Shown: piece after piece, positions 1 through 6,434 of the stretch
How the letters are laid out: the number at the start of each line of letters is the position of its first letter
How positions within the stretch are numbered: position 1 is the stretch's first letter
Assembly: GCA_030642635.1 (NCBI GenBank)
Contig: DAOWNK010000172.1
Location: 1-6,908 of the forward strand
DNA length: 6,908 nt
Direction of reading: 5' to 3'
Origin: Pirellulales bacterium
GTDB taxonomy: Bacteria; Planctomycetota; Planctomycetia; Pirellulales; Thermoguttaceae
Made by a program: the position numbers and the translations under genes
Notes under the pieces: model-generated
What the model saw: only the letters and a program-made list of their open reading frames with translations
Told to the model about the DNA's origin: nothing
The model's database searches: none

Positions 1-2
1 AA

Positions 3-35
3 CAACAACGGTTATTTCAGAAAGTCAGGCGATGA
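3..35 (+). CDS. 3' end of an unidentified upstream gene (partial)
   Basis: One reading frame is open from the window edge to a TGA at 33-35 and encodes ten residues ending in LFQKVRR. This stop overlaps the ATG of the next gene in an ATGA arrangement, the usual sign of a translationally coupled pair. Nucleotidyltransferases like the one that follows are often preceded by a short partner gene, so this could be the end of an antitoxin-like or other small protein. That is inference, because ten residues are too few to identify anything. The open frame could also be chance. Confidence 0.4.
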   Translation, partial: QQRLFQKVRR

Positions 36-595
36 ACGGTCTGTTTGATGCAGCTCTCGAGGTCCAAGAGTTTCTGCTTAAACGTAATTGGCGTTTCTGC
101 ATCATCGGAGGTTTGGCAGTTCTTCGCTGGGGTGAACCAAGGGCAACCCAAGACGTGGACATCTGTTTGCTGACCGGCTTTGGAAACGAAGAGGATTACA
201 TCCGGCGAATTCTGGGTAAATTCAACGGTCGTGTACAAGATGCCGATCGGTTTGCACTGGAAAACCGTGTATTGCTGGTTGCCGCTTCCAATGGAATACC
301 GATCGACATTTCACTGGCTGGAATCCCGTTCGAGGAGCAGTTGACGGATCGGGCGTCGTCGTTCGAGTTCGCCCCCGGCGTTTCACTTATTACATGTTCG
401 GCCGAGGACCTGGTTATCCTGAAAGCGTTTGCCGGCAGGGCACACGATTGGAGTGCAGTAGAAGGAATTTTGGTTGCACAAGGAGACAACATGGATTGGA
501 ACTACATCAACGAGCACCTATCCATCTTGTGCGAAGTGAAAGGGGACCGTGAGACTATCGTTCGCTTGGAGCAACTCCGCAAATCGTGCCCTTGA
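32..595 (+). CDS. Nucleotidyltransferase-fold protein (AbiEii/MenT-like or DUF6036-like)
   Basis: This 187-residue soluble protein has the minimal polymerase-beta nucleotidyltransferase signature. There is a GG at residues 26-27 in the motif IIGGLAVLRWGEPRATQDVD, followed by the metal-binding pair D41 and D43. A probable third acidic residue is D92 in the strand IPIDISLAG. The later stretch SAEDLVILKAFAGR (123-136), with K131, resembles the conserved Ser/Glu-Asp-Leu/Lys region of the AbiEii-type family. Such proteins transfer nucleotides to tRNA or protein, and many act as toxins of toxin-antitoxin or abortive-infection pairs; the substrate here cannot be told. The ATG at 32 is chosen for the ATGA overlap with an upstream frame; its Shine-Dalgarno is weak. 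Base composition looks less GC-rich than the following operon, which would fit an accessory origin. It is separated from the next genes by its own stop and a new promoter, so it is probably not part of their operon. The fold is well supported, the toxin role is not. Confidence 0.8.
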   Translation: MNGLFDAALEVQEFLLKRNWRFCIIGGLAVLRWGEPRATQDVDICLLTGFGNEEDYIRRILGKFNGRVQDADRFALENRVLLVAASNGIPIDISLAGIPFEEQLTDRASSFEFAPGVSLITCSAEDLVILKAFAGRAHDWSAVEGILVAQGDNMDWNYINEHLSILCEVKGDRETIVRLEQLRKSCP

Positions 596-619
596 CATCC
601 GCTTGTTGTCGGCGATAAT
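592..619 (+). promoter_or_regulatory. Predicted sigma-70-type promoter of the kinase operon
   Basis: A perfect -35 box TTGACA lies at 592-597 and a 5-of-6 -10 box GATAAT at 614-619, with a 16-nt spacer. Initiation would fall near 626, leaving a leader of about 80 nt before the kinase start at 706. The -35 box overlaps the TGA (593-595) of the nucleotidyltransferase gene, so that gene and the kinase operon are probably separate transcription units. This is a sequence match only, but both boxes are close to consensus and correctly placed. Confidence 0.65.
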
Positions 620-633
620 CAGGTAAAAAGTTA

Positions 634-678
634 CTTGCGGCTTAGCGATGTGTACACTAATGGCTGCTAAGCTGCAAG
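634..678 (+). promoter_or_regulatory. Leader inverted repeat with nested palindrome
   Basis: CTTGCGGCTTAG (634-645) and CTAAGCTGCAAG (667-678) pair over 12 bp with a single G-U wobble, separated by a 21-nt loop. The loop contains the perfect 8-bp palindrome GTGTACAC (650-657). The structure lies between the predicted transcription start and the kinase ATG, so it could be an RNA hairpin controlling translation or an operator bound by a dimeric regulator. It could alternatively end transcription of the upstream gene, but only a short run (GATTTT, 684-689) follows, six nucleotides after the stem, so a classic terminator is doubtful. Confidence 0.5.
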
Positions 679-705
679 CGGCTGATTTTCACGGACAACC
701 GGCCA

Positions 706-2280
706 ATGCGCGGACTATCCAAAGCTCTCGAATCACAGCAGGAAGTCGTTTGCCATGCCCTGGCCGGACTGGCCGAGTGGAGCGACGATTTCATCTGCTT
801 CGCCACATCGCGCGGTGATCCGTTCTACCTGAACCCGACCGGTCGGCGAATGGTCGGTCTGGATGCCGACGCGGCCGTGCCTTCCACGAGGCTGCACGAT
901 TACTACTCGAACGATTCCTGGAAACAACTCCGTCGCGTGGCCGTTCCGGCGGTCAACAGCACCGGACATTGGGAAGGCCAAAGCCGGCTCTGCAACATCA
1001 AGACCGGCGAGTTGACCGACGTGCAGACGACCATGTTCCGCGTGAAATCGCCGCAGCACGACAAGTCGTCTTGCCTGGTGGTCGTGCATCGCAAGGCGGG
1101 AGAGTTGGAGCGGTCGGAAAAGGCACTGGCCGAGTCTCAGGCCAGAAAACACGCTATACTCGAATCGTCGCTCGACCCGATCATTACGATCAACCACGAG
1201 GGCGTGATTACCGAGTTCAACCGTGCGGCGGAACAGGTGTTCGGCCACTCGCGCGAGAAGGTGTTGGGCACCCAACCCTCCGAGGTTTTGTTCCCCCCGG
1301 AGATGATCGCCGGGCAGAAGAACCGCATCGGCCGATACCTGGACGTTGGCGAAGGGTCGATGCTCGGCAAGCGGACCGAGGTGACGGCGGTCCGTGCCGA
1401 CGGCGAGACCTTTCCGGCCGAGATGGCCATGACCATCAGCCAGGAGCAAGGCGCCCCGGTGCTGACTTTCTTTGTGCGCGACATCAGCCGGCGTAAGAAG
1501 GCCGAGCAGGAACAGGCCCGATACGCCGCCGAGTTGAAGCGATCGAACCGCGAGTTGGAGCAATTCGCCTACATTGCATCGCACGATTTGCAGGAGCCGC
1601 TGCGCAAGATTCGCACGTTCAGCGACCGCTTGGAGATAAAGTGCGGCGAGTCGCTCAACGAGACCGGCCAACAGTGTATAGATCGAATACAGAACGCCGC
1701 CGAACGAATGCAAATGCTCATCGAGGGTTTGCTCACGCTGTCGCGAGTAACCACCCGGGGACAGAATTTCGAGCCGGTCGATCTGGCCGAAATCGCACGC
1801 GAGGTAGTCTCCGATCTGGAGGTGCAGATCGAGCGGGCAGAAGGCCGAGTCGAGATCGGCAAGCTGCCGACCATAAAGGCCGACGCAGTACAAATACGCC
1901 AATTGATGCAAAACCTCATAGGGAATGCAATCAAGTTTCGCCGTGCCGACCGGTCGCCGAGCGTCAAGATAAACGGACGGTTCATACCAAGACCGGAACG
2001 CCGTAGCAAAGGCCGGTCCGTCGAAAACGAACTGTGCCGCATCACCGTCAAAGACAACGGTATCGGCTTCAACGAAAAACACCTACAGCGAATATTCGAC
2101 GTCTTCCAGCGACTACACCCGCGCGACGTGTACGAAGGAACCGGTATCGGGTTGGCTATCTGCCGAAAGATCGTTGAACGCCACGGCGGAACCATATCTG
2201 CCAAAAGTACACCCCAGCACGGCACTACATTCGAGATTCTTCTACCGATTATCCATTCCGAGAAGGAAACACAGAAATAA
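706..2280 (+). CDS. Soluble PAS-PAS sensor histidine kinase
   Basis: This 524-residue protein has no transmembrane segment or signal peptide and should be cytoplasmic. A divergent PAS-like domain covers roughly residues 15-130. After a short helical linker a clear second PAS domain spans about 149-264, starting AILESSLDPIITINHEG and ending FFVRDISRRKKAE. A coiled helix then leads into the HisKA dimerisation domain, with H-box FAYIASHDLQEPLRKI and phospho-acceptor H293. The HATPase domain has its N-box asparagines at 403 and 407, G1 box DNGIGF (450-455), F box near VFQRL (466-470) and G2 box GTGIGLAI (478-485). All catalytic boxes are intact. The H-box and ATPase type match the class that partners with Rcp1-like regulators, which fits the next gene. 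A basic insert (RFIPRPERRSKGR) precedes G1. ATG 706 is the first ATG after an in-frame stop at 658-660; no clear Shine-Dalgarno precedes it. The PAS ligand is unknown. Confidence 0.93.
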   Translation: MRGLSKALESQQEVVCHALAGLAEWSDDFICFATSRGDPFYLNPTGRRMVGLDADAAVPSTRLHDYYSNDSWKQLRRVAVPAVNSTGHWEGQSRLCNIKTGELTDVQTTMFRVKSPQHDKSSCLVVVHRKAGELERSEKALAESQARKHAILESSLDPIITINHEGVITEFNRAAEQVFGHSREKVLGTQPSEVLFPPEMIAGQKNRIGRYLDVGEGSMLGKRTEVTAVRADGETFPAEMAMTISQEQGAPVLTFFVRDISRRKKAEQEQARYAAELKRSNRELEQFAYIASHDLQEPLRKIRTFSDRLEIKCGESLNETGQQCIDRIQNAAERMQMLIEGLLTLSRVTTRGQNFEPVDLAEIAREVVSDLEVQIERAEGRVEIGKLPTIKADAVQIRQLMQNLIGNAIKFRRADRSPSVKINGRFIPRPERRSKGRSVENELCRITVKDNGIGFNEKHLQRIFDVFQRLHPRDVYEGTGIGLAICRKIVERHGGTISAKSTPQHGTTFEILLPIIHSEKETQK

Positions 2281-2285
2281 TAGCG

Positions 2286-2738
2286 ATGATAGAACCCGGA
2301 AAATCATTTACGATCCTGATGGCCGACGACGACGCGGACGATTGTCTGTTGGTGCACCACGCCATGCGGGAGACTGAACATACGTGCGATCTCCGCTTCG
2401 TCCAAGACGGCGAAGAGTTGTTCGATTACCTGCACCGCCGCGGTCAGTACGCGAACGGTCAAGCGGCGCCACGGCCCGACCTGATTCTGCTCGACCTGAA
2501 GATGCCGAAAAAAGACGGCCGCGAGGTGCTGCGCGACATAAAAACCGATCCCGACTTCAAGCGAATACCCATAGTCGCACTGACCACCTCGACAGCCGAG
2601 GACGACATCCGGTTTTGCTACGAGATGGGTGCGAATTCTTACGTGACTAAACCGGTAACCTTCCGCAACCTGGTCGATATCATGAACACGTTGTGCAAAT
2701 ATTGGTTCGAGGTGGTCGAATTGCCGCCGATGAGGTAG
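2286..2738 (+). CDS. Rcp1-type single-domain response regulator
   Basis: This 150-residue protein consists of one CheY-like receiver domain without an output domain. The acidic pocket is D14/D15 in ILMADDDADD, the phospho-acceptor is D70 in LILLDLKMP, the switch threonine lies in LTTS (99-102), and the conserved lysine is K122 in YVTKPVTF. The sequences LKMPKKDGREVL and the C-terminal YWFEVVELPP are characteristic of the cyanobacterial-phytochrome response regulator (Rcp1) family, which works with PAS or phytochrome-type kinases. The gene starts 5 nt after the kinase stop. A purine-rich AAGGA lies 18 nt upstream, too far for a normal Shine-Dalgarno, so coupling to kinase translation is likely. 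By inference it receives phosphate from the adjacent kinase and acts by protein-protein contact or as a phosphate sink. The downstream target is not visible. Confidence 0.93.
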   Translation: MIEPGKSFTILMADDDADDCLLVHHAMRETEHTCDLRFVQDGEELFDYLHRRGQYANGQAAPRPDLILLDLKMPKKDGREVLRDIKTDPDFKRIPIVALTTSTAEDDIRFCYEMGANSYVTKPVTFRNLVDIMNTLCKYWFEVVELPPMR

Positions 2739-2740
2739 CG

Positions 2741-3880
2741 ATGGAAACCAAGCGAGTAAAAATCCTGCTGGTCGAAGACGATCCGGACGACGTCTGGGTA
2801 GTGCGGAACCTGCTGGGCGACCGCTGGGACAGTCCGTTTACACTCTCGCACGTCGAGTTGCTCTCGACCGGCGTCGAACGTCTCCGCGAGGAACACTTCG
2901 ACGTCGTCCTGCTCGACCTGGAACTGCCCGACAGCACCGGCTTGGAAACCTTTTTCGTCATGTACACAAACGCCGGCGGCGTGCCAATCGTGGTGCTGTC
3001 CGGCTACGACGACGAGCAGACCGCCATGAAAGCGGTTCAGGCGGGTGCACAAGACTACCTGGTCAAGGGCCAGGTCGACGACAACGCCATGGTCCGTTCG
3101 ATCCGATACGCCATCGAGCGGAGCCGACGCCGGGACGTCGAGGAGGAGCTGCGCAGCACCTCGGAAGAGTTCCGCATCGCCGGCGAGATTCAGCAGCGGC
3201 TCTACCCGGCCGAAGCACCGAAACTTGAGGGGTTCGACATCGCCGGCGTCTTGCACCCCGCCACGGCGACCGCCGGCGATTACTTCGACTACATACCCAT
3301 GTTGGAAAAGTGCATCGGGATCGTCGTCGGGGACGTCAGCAGCCACGGCATGGGCCCGGCGCTGCTGATGTCGGAGACCAGGGCGTGCCTGCGGACGCTC
3401 ACACAGGCGTACTTTGACGTCGGTGACATACTTACCCGGGCAAATCACGTACTAGCCGCCGACACCGACGACTTCCACTTCGTCACACTGGCAATGGCCC
3501 GGCTCGATCCCAGAACACGCTCGATGGTCTACGCCAGTGCGGGTCTGCGCGGATACCTGTTGCACAGCGGCGAGGATGTGACCACGCTGGAGAGCACCAG
3601 CCTGCCGTTGGGTGTTCAGGAAGATACGGTAGTGCCGACCGCCCCGCCGATGACGCTTCTACCGGGCGAGATTATGACGTTCTTTACCGACGGCGTGGTT
3701 GATACGGAGTCGCCCGGCAAGGTCCGTTTCGGCGCCAAGCGTGCATTGGACGTCATCCGCGCAGAGCGGAATCAACCGGCTGGCAGCATCATCGACGCAC
3801 TTTACAACGAGATAACCGGGTTCGCCGGAAACCGACCTCAGCACGACGATATTACAATTGTGATTGTTAAAGTAACATGA
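2741..3880 (+). CDS. Receiver-SpoIIE/PP2C phosphatase (RsbU-like response regulator)
   Basis: The 379-residue product begins with a receiver domain (about 5-125): acidic pocket E12/D13/D14, phospho-acceptor D59 in VVLLDLELPD, switch serine S87 and lysine K109. A short coiled linker (about 126-145) leads to a SpoIIE-type PP2C phosphatase domain (about 146-379). Its entry motif is AGEIQQRLYP, and putative metal-binding aspartates are D180 (TAGDYFDY), D198 (VVGDVSSHGMGPALL), D317 (FTDGVVDTES) and D369/D370 (QHDDITIV). Phosphatases of this class remove serine/threonine phosphate from STAS anti-anti-sigma proteins in partner-switching pathways; phosphorylation of the receiver would control activity. 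No STAS protein or anti-sigma kinase is encoded in the window. ATG 2741 is preferred over an in-frame start at 2693 because the receiver begins just after it, GAGGT (2732-2736) lies 4 nt upstream, and the upstream gene ends at 2738. The AGLRGYL motif departs slightly from the usual AGH, but catalysis looks intact. Confidence 0.93.
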   Translation: METKRVKILLVEDDPDDVWVVRNLLGDRWDSPFTLSHVELLSTGVERLREEHFDVVLLDLELPDSTGLETFFVMYTNAGGVPIVVLSGYDDEQTAMKAVQAGAQDYLVKGQVDDNAMVRSIRYAIERSRRRDVEEELRSTSEEFRIAGEIQQRLYPAEAPKLEGFDIAGVLHPATATAGDYFDYIPMLEKCIGIVVGDVSSHGMGPALLMSETRACLRTLTQAYFDVGDILTRANHVLAADTDDFHFVTLAMARLDPRTRSMVYASAGLRGYLLHSGEDVTTLESTSLPLGVQEDTVVPTAPPMTLLPGEIMTFFTDGVVDTESPGKVRFGAKRALDVIRAERNQPAGSIIDALYNEITGFAGNRPQHDDITIVIVKVT

Positions 3881-6297
3881 ACACCTTTCCCAAACACCCC
3901 AAACCGCTGCCTGCGGTCAAGCCGGCCGGACACCGCCGTTCGCCATGGGCCGGAGGCGCCAACTGGACAGTTGGATTGATGGCGGCCGTGTTGTTGATGA
4001 CCTCGGTCGGAGGGTATATCTACCATCGCGAGCAACTCAGCGCGATCGCGGCCGAGCACATGCGATTGCGGGTGGCCGGCCCTGCGGCGTTGCAAACCGG
4101 GGCGTCTACGCAATACACGATTACCACCACCTCGATTGCAGGCGACGCCGTGCCGGCACAGATCGAATTCGCACTATACTCGCCCGATGGAAAACGATTG
4201 CTCGGACACAAGGAAACGGTCGACGGGAACGGCCGCTTGCAGGTAATCATACCGGACGATATGGCCTTGCCGTCACGTGCACGGTTGAAAATTGCAGCCG
4301 TTTACAACAACCATCGGGAAGAAGTTGACACGCTGGTCAATGTCGAGCCGGGGCGATACGTCACGCAACTGTCGTTGGATAAACCGCTTTACAAACCAGG
4401 CGAAACGATCTACTACCGCTCGCTTACGCTGTCGAGATTCCACCTGGCGGCGGACCGCCGGACGCCTATCCACTTCGAGATACTCGACCCGGCCGGCGCG
4501 GTGGCGCCGGATTCGCAAATCGAGGGTATAACCGACCGCGGTGTGGGCAGCGGACAGTTCAAAATCCCAGACGAGCCGGCCGTCGGAAAGTACACGCTTC
4601 TGGCACGGAGCCTCGACAATACGTTTCCGGAACAGCGTCGGGCGTTCTTCATCCGCAAAAATTCTACTGTTGGAAGTGATTCTGTGGGAGGCGACTCCGT
4701 CGGCGACGGAATCGCAAACCAACTTCAGTCGCCGACAGAGTCGCCTCCTATAATGACAGAGTCGCCTCCTACAGTCGAGGTAACATTCTATCCCGAAGGC
4801 GGGGAACTGGTCGCCTGGCTCGAAAACCGCGTATACTTCGTTGCACGCGATCCGTTAGGCAAGCCGATGCACCTGAAGGGCGTCGTCGTGACAGACGACG
4901 GCGAAGAAGTGGCATTGCTGGAAACCACGCACGAGGGCATGGGTTCGTTCAGCTTCATTTCCGACGCCGACCGGGAGTATTACTTAAAAGTTATCTCTCC
5001 GGACGATGTAACCGACAAACCAGAACTTCCCGACGTCTCAACCGAGCAAAAAATCGTGCTCAACACCGGCAGCGGCGTGTTCGAAGCGACCGGGCCGTTG
5101 GAGTTCAACGTCCGTGCGGTCGAGCCGGGCATACCGCTGGTAGTCGCAGCCCATTGCCGTGGAATACCCATCGGCCGGCAAATGCTCGTTACCAAGGTCG
5201 ACAACCAGCGGGGGAACGGGTCCAACCCGGTCGCAATCGACTTGCCGGACGACGCCGGCGGGGTAATCCGACTTACGGTGTATGATTACAGCACAAGCCC
5301 GCCGAAACTTCTTGCCGAACGCCTCGTCTACCGACGGATGGGACAAAAGCTGAACGTCCGCCCGGCCAATCTCGACGAGCAATACTCGCCGGGCGATAAG
5401 GTCGAACTTTCACTGCTGGTGACCGACGAAAACGGCGAGCCGGCGGCGGCCGCCCTCAGTGTGGCGGTGGTCGACAACGCATTGCTTAATCTTGCCGACG
5501 GCGATTCGCCCGACATAACCACATATTTCCTGCTCGGCGCCGAGGTTGAAAACCCGGAAGATATAGGGGATGCCGACTTCTACATGTCCGACAATGCGGA
5601 TGCCGCCGTGGCGATCGACCTGCTGCTTGGAACACATGTCCTAAGCGGAACTGTCTCGCCGCCGACCATATTCGACAACCTCGGTGCACTGCAAGAGAAG
5701 TACGACACCAGCTTGTCGAACTATCTGGCGGATCGCACCAAGACGCTCAGCACGCTGACCACGGTGAGTTTTTTCGCGGGGTTGGGGCTTGTGTTGCTGG
5801 TGGCGATGCTCGGGCTGCTGAAGGTTGTCGAGGGGATACACCTCTGGGTGCCGGCCGTTGGGGTGACCGTATGCTGCCTGGTTATCGGCGCGATCCTGAT
5901 GGACCCCAGCCGGCTGGGTTCCGGCCCAAACGGCAACGTTGCATTCCAACCGTTCGGCATAACGTCGGCTGAACCAAAAGTCTCTCAGCCACAAGTAAAA
6001 CCGCCGGACGAAAAAGACGAAACGGTGGATTCTAAAAAACGCCAGTTTACATTCGGCCAATACATCCATCGCCACGTTGCCGGCAGGGAGGGCGACCGCA
6101 GCGATTTGGCCGAAACGTTGTACTGGAACCCCTTGTTGATAGCCGACGCCGACGGCAAGGCAACCGTGGCGTTTGAACTGCCAGACTCGATTACCACGTT
6201 TCGCGTTAGTGTCGACGCCCACGGTGAGCAACGGATCGGCTCAGGTACCGGCCGGTTCGTATCGCGGATTCCATTAAAAGTAGAGACCGCACGCTAG
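3877..6297 (+). CDS. Membrane-anchored alpha-2-macroglobulin-like protein, lacking the thioester domain
   Basis: This 806-residue protein overlaps the phosphatase gene by ATGA, so the two are probably translationally coupled. An uncleaved signal anchor (about 30-49) precedes an MG1-like region (63-155). The MG2 domain (about 161-260) has the signature LSLDKPLYKPGETIYY. A repetitive Ser/Pro/Gly-rich linker (262-300) follows, then MG3/MG4-like domains (300-485) starting VTFYPEGGELVAW, and a bait-region/MG6-like part (490-600) with SVAVVDNALL. Two hydrophobic helices (629-648 and 656-675) form a hairpin. The A2M domain comes last (about 746-795), with ETLYWNPLL and LPDSITTFR. The anchor-plus-hairpin topology places both the MG domains and the A2M domain outside the cytoplasm. 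Classical bacterial A2Ms of 1,500 or more residues trap proteases through a Cys-Glx thioester domain after A2M; here the protein stops about 10 residues after it, with no CxEQ motif. It is therefore a natural short form or a C-terminal truncation. No penicillin-binding protein 1C gene, the usual A2M neighbour, is present. Confidence 0.88.
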   Translation: MNTFPKHPKPLPAVKPAGHRRSPWAGGANWTVGLMAAVLLMTSVGGYIYHREQLSAIAAEHMRLRVAGPAALQTGASTQYTITTTSIAGDAVPAQIEFALYSPDGKRLLGHKETVDGNGRLQVIIPDDMALPSRARLKIAAVYNNHREEVDTLVNVEPGRYVTQLSLDKPLYKPGETIYYRSLTLSRFHLAADRRTPIHFEILDPAGAVAPDSQIEGITDRGVGSGQFKIPDEPAVGKYTLLARSLDNTFPEQRRAFFIRKNSTVGSDSVGGDSVGDGIANQLQSPTESPPIMTESPPTVEVTFYPEGGELVAWLENRVYFVARDPLGKPMHLKGVVVTDDGEEVALLETTHEGMGSFSFISDADREYYLKVISPDDVTDKPELPDVSTEQKIVLNTGSGVFEATGPLEFNVRAVEPGIPLVVAAHCRGIPIGRQMLVTKVDNQRGNGSNPVAIDLPDDAGGVIRLTVYDYSTSPPKLLAERLVYRRMGQKLNVRPANLDEQYSPGDKVELSLLVTDENGEPAAAALSVAVVDNALLNLADGDSPDITTYFLLGAEVENPEDIGDADFYMSDNADAAVAIDLLLGTHVLSGTVSPPTIFDNLGALQEKYDTSLSNYLADRTKTLSTLTTVSFFAGLGLVLLVAMLGLLKVVEGIHLWVPAVGVTVCCLVIGAILMDPSRLGSGPNGNVAFQPFGITSAEPKVSQPQVKPPDEKDETVDSKKRQFTFGQYIHRHVAGREGDRSDLAETLYWNPLLIADADGKATVAFELPDSITTFRVSVDAHGEQRIGSGTGRFVSRIPLKVETAR
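4682..4775. repeat. REP-like inverted and direct repeat inside the A2M gene
   Basis: A 21-nt arm at 4687-4707 (core GGAGGCGACTCCGTCGGCGA) is the reverse complement of 4728-4748 with one mismatch and a 20-nt loop. The right arm is partly duplicated: the 17-nt unit GACAGAGTCGCCTCCTA occurs at 4734-4750 and again at 4755-4771, a 21-nt period that keeps the frame. A second pairing of 4682-4697 with the distal copy is also possible. The segment encodes residues about 269-300 (SVGGDSVGDG, then TESPPIM and TESPPTV), a low-complexity linker between the MG2 and following domain. The arrangement suggests an intergenic-type palindromic element that entered the coding sequence without breaking it. Confidence 0.8.
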
Positions 6298-6323
6298 TGC
6301 TTCAACACGGCTGTATTGATGGG

Positions 6324-6386
6324 TAGCGAGCCGCCGGGTTTATCCCGGCGCGTCGTTTGCGCGGGGACAAGCCCCGCGGCTCGCTA
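6324..6386. repeat. Nested cloverleaf-like palindrome (REP-like)
   Basis: An outer perfect 11-bp stem, TAGCGAGCCGC (6324-6334) with GCGGCTCGCTA (6376-6386), encloses two further hairpins. The first is CGCCGGG/CCCGGCG with loop TTTAT (6332-6350); the second is GCGGGG/CCCCGC with loop ACAAG (6361-6377). The inner stems overlap the outer one by two or three bases, so the element can fold as a three-way junction or as separate hairpins. Its form matches dispersed REP-type intergenic repeats. It lies 26 nt past the A2M stop and could also help block read-through between the converging genes. Copy number in the genome is unknown. Confidence 0.75.
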
Positions 6387-6392
6387 AAAGCG

Positions 6393-6427
6393 AAGGGGAC
6401 AAGTTCGTTCGGTGAACTTGTCCCCTT
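6393..6427 (-). terminator. 14-bp hairpin, probable ssrA terminator or second REP-like element
   Basis: AAGGGGACAAGTTC (6393-6406) and GAACTTGTCCCCTT (6414-6427) form a perfect 14-bp stem with a 7-nt loop. Read on the minus strand it begins 7 nt past the tmRNA 3' end and is followed by TTCGCTTTT, a modest T-rich run, so it is a plausible intrinsic terminator for ssrA. On the plus strand, behind the A2M gene, GTGAGAG follows instead, which does not look like termination. The 5' arm shares GGGGACAAG with the neighbouring cloverleaf palindrome, so it may itself be a repeat element. Confidence 0.6.
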
Positions 6428-6434
6428 GTGAGAG

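Noticed and set aside
660..705. ATG at 660 as an alternative gene start in the leader
   Set aside because: It is in a different frame from the kinase and lies in the hairpin loop; its product shows no domain.
733..2082. 449-codon open frame on the minus strand inside the kinase gene
   Set aside because: It is antisense to a kinase with all catalytic boxes intact, shows no recognisable domain, and long antisense frames are common in GC-rich coding DNA.
2693..2740. Upstream ATG that would lengthen the phosphatase by 16 residues
   Set aside because: It would overlap the preceding regulator by 46 nt, the extra residues match nothing in the receiver fold, and a good Shine-Dalgarno precedes ATG 2741.
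2639..3448. 269-codon minus-strand frame across the response regulator and phosphatase genes
   Set aside because: It lies opposite conserved receiver and PP2C motifs and has no family resemblance; a composition shadow.
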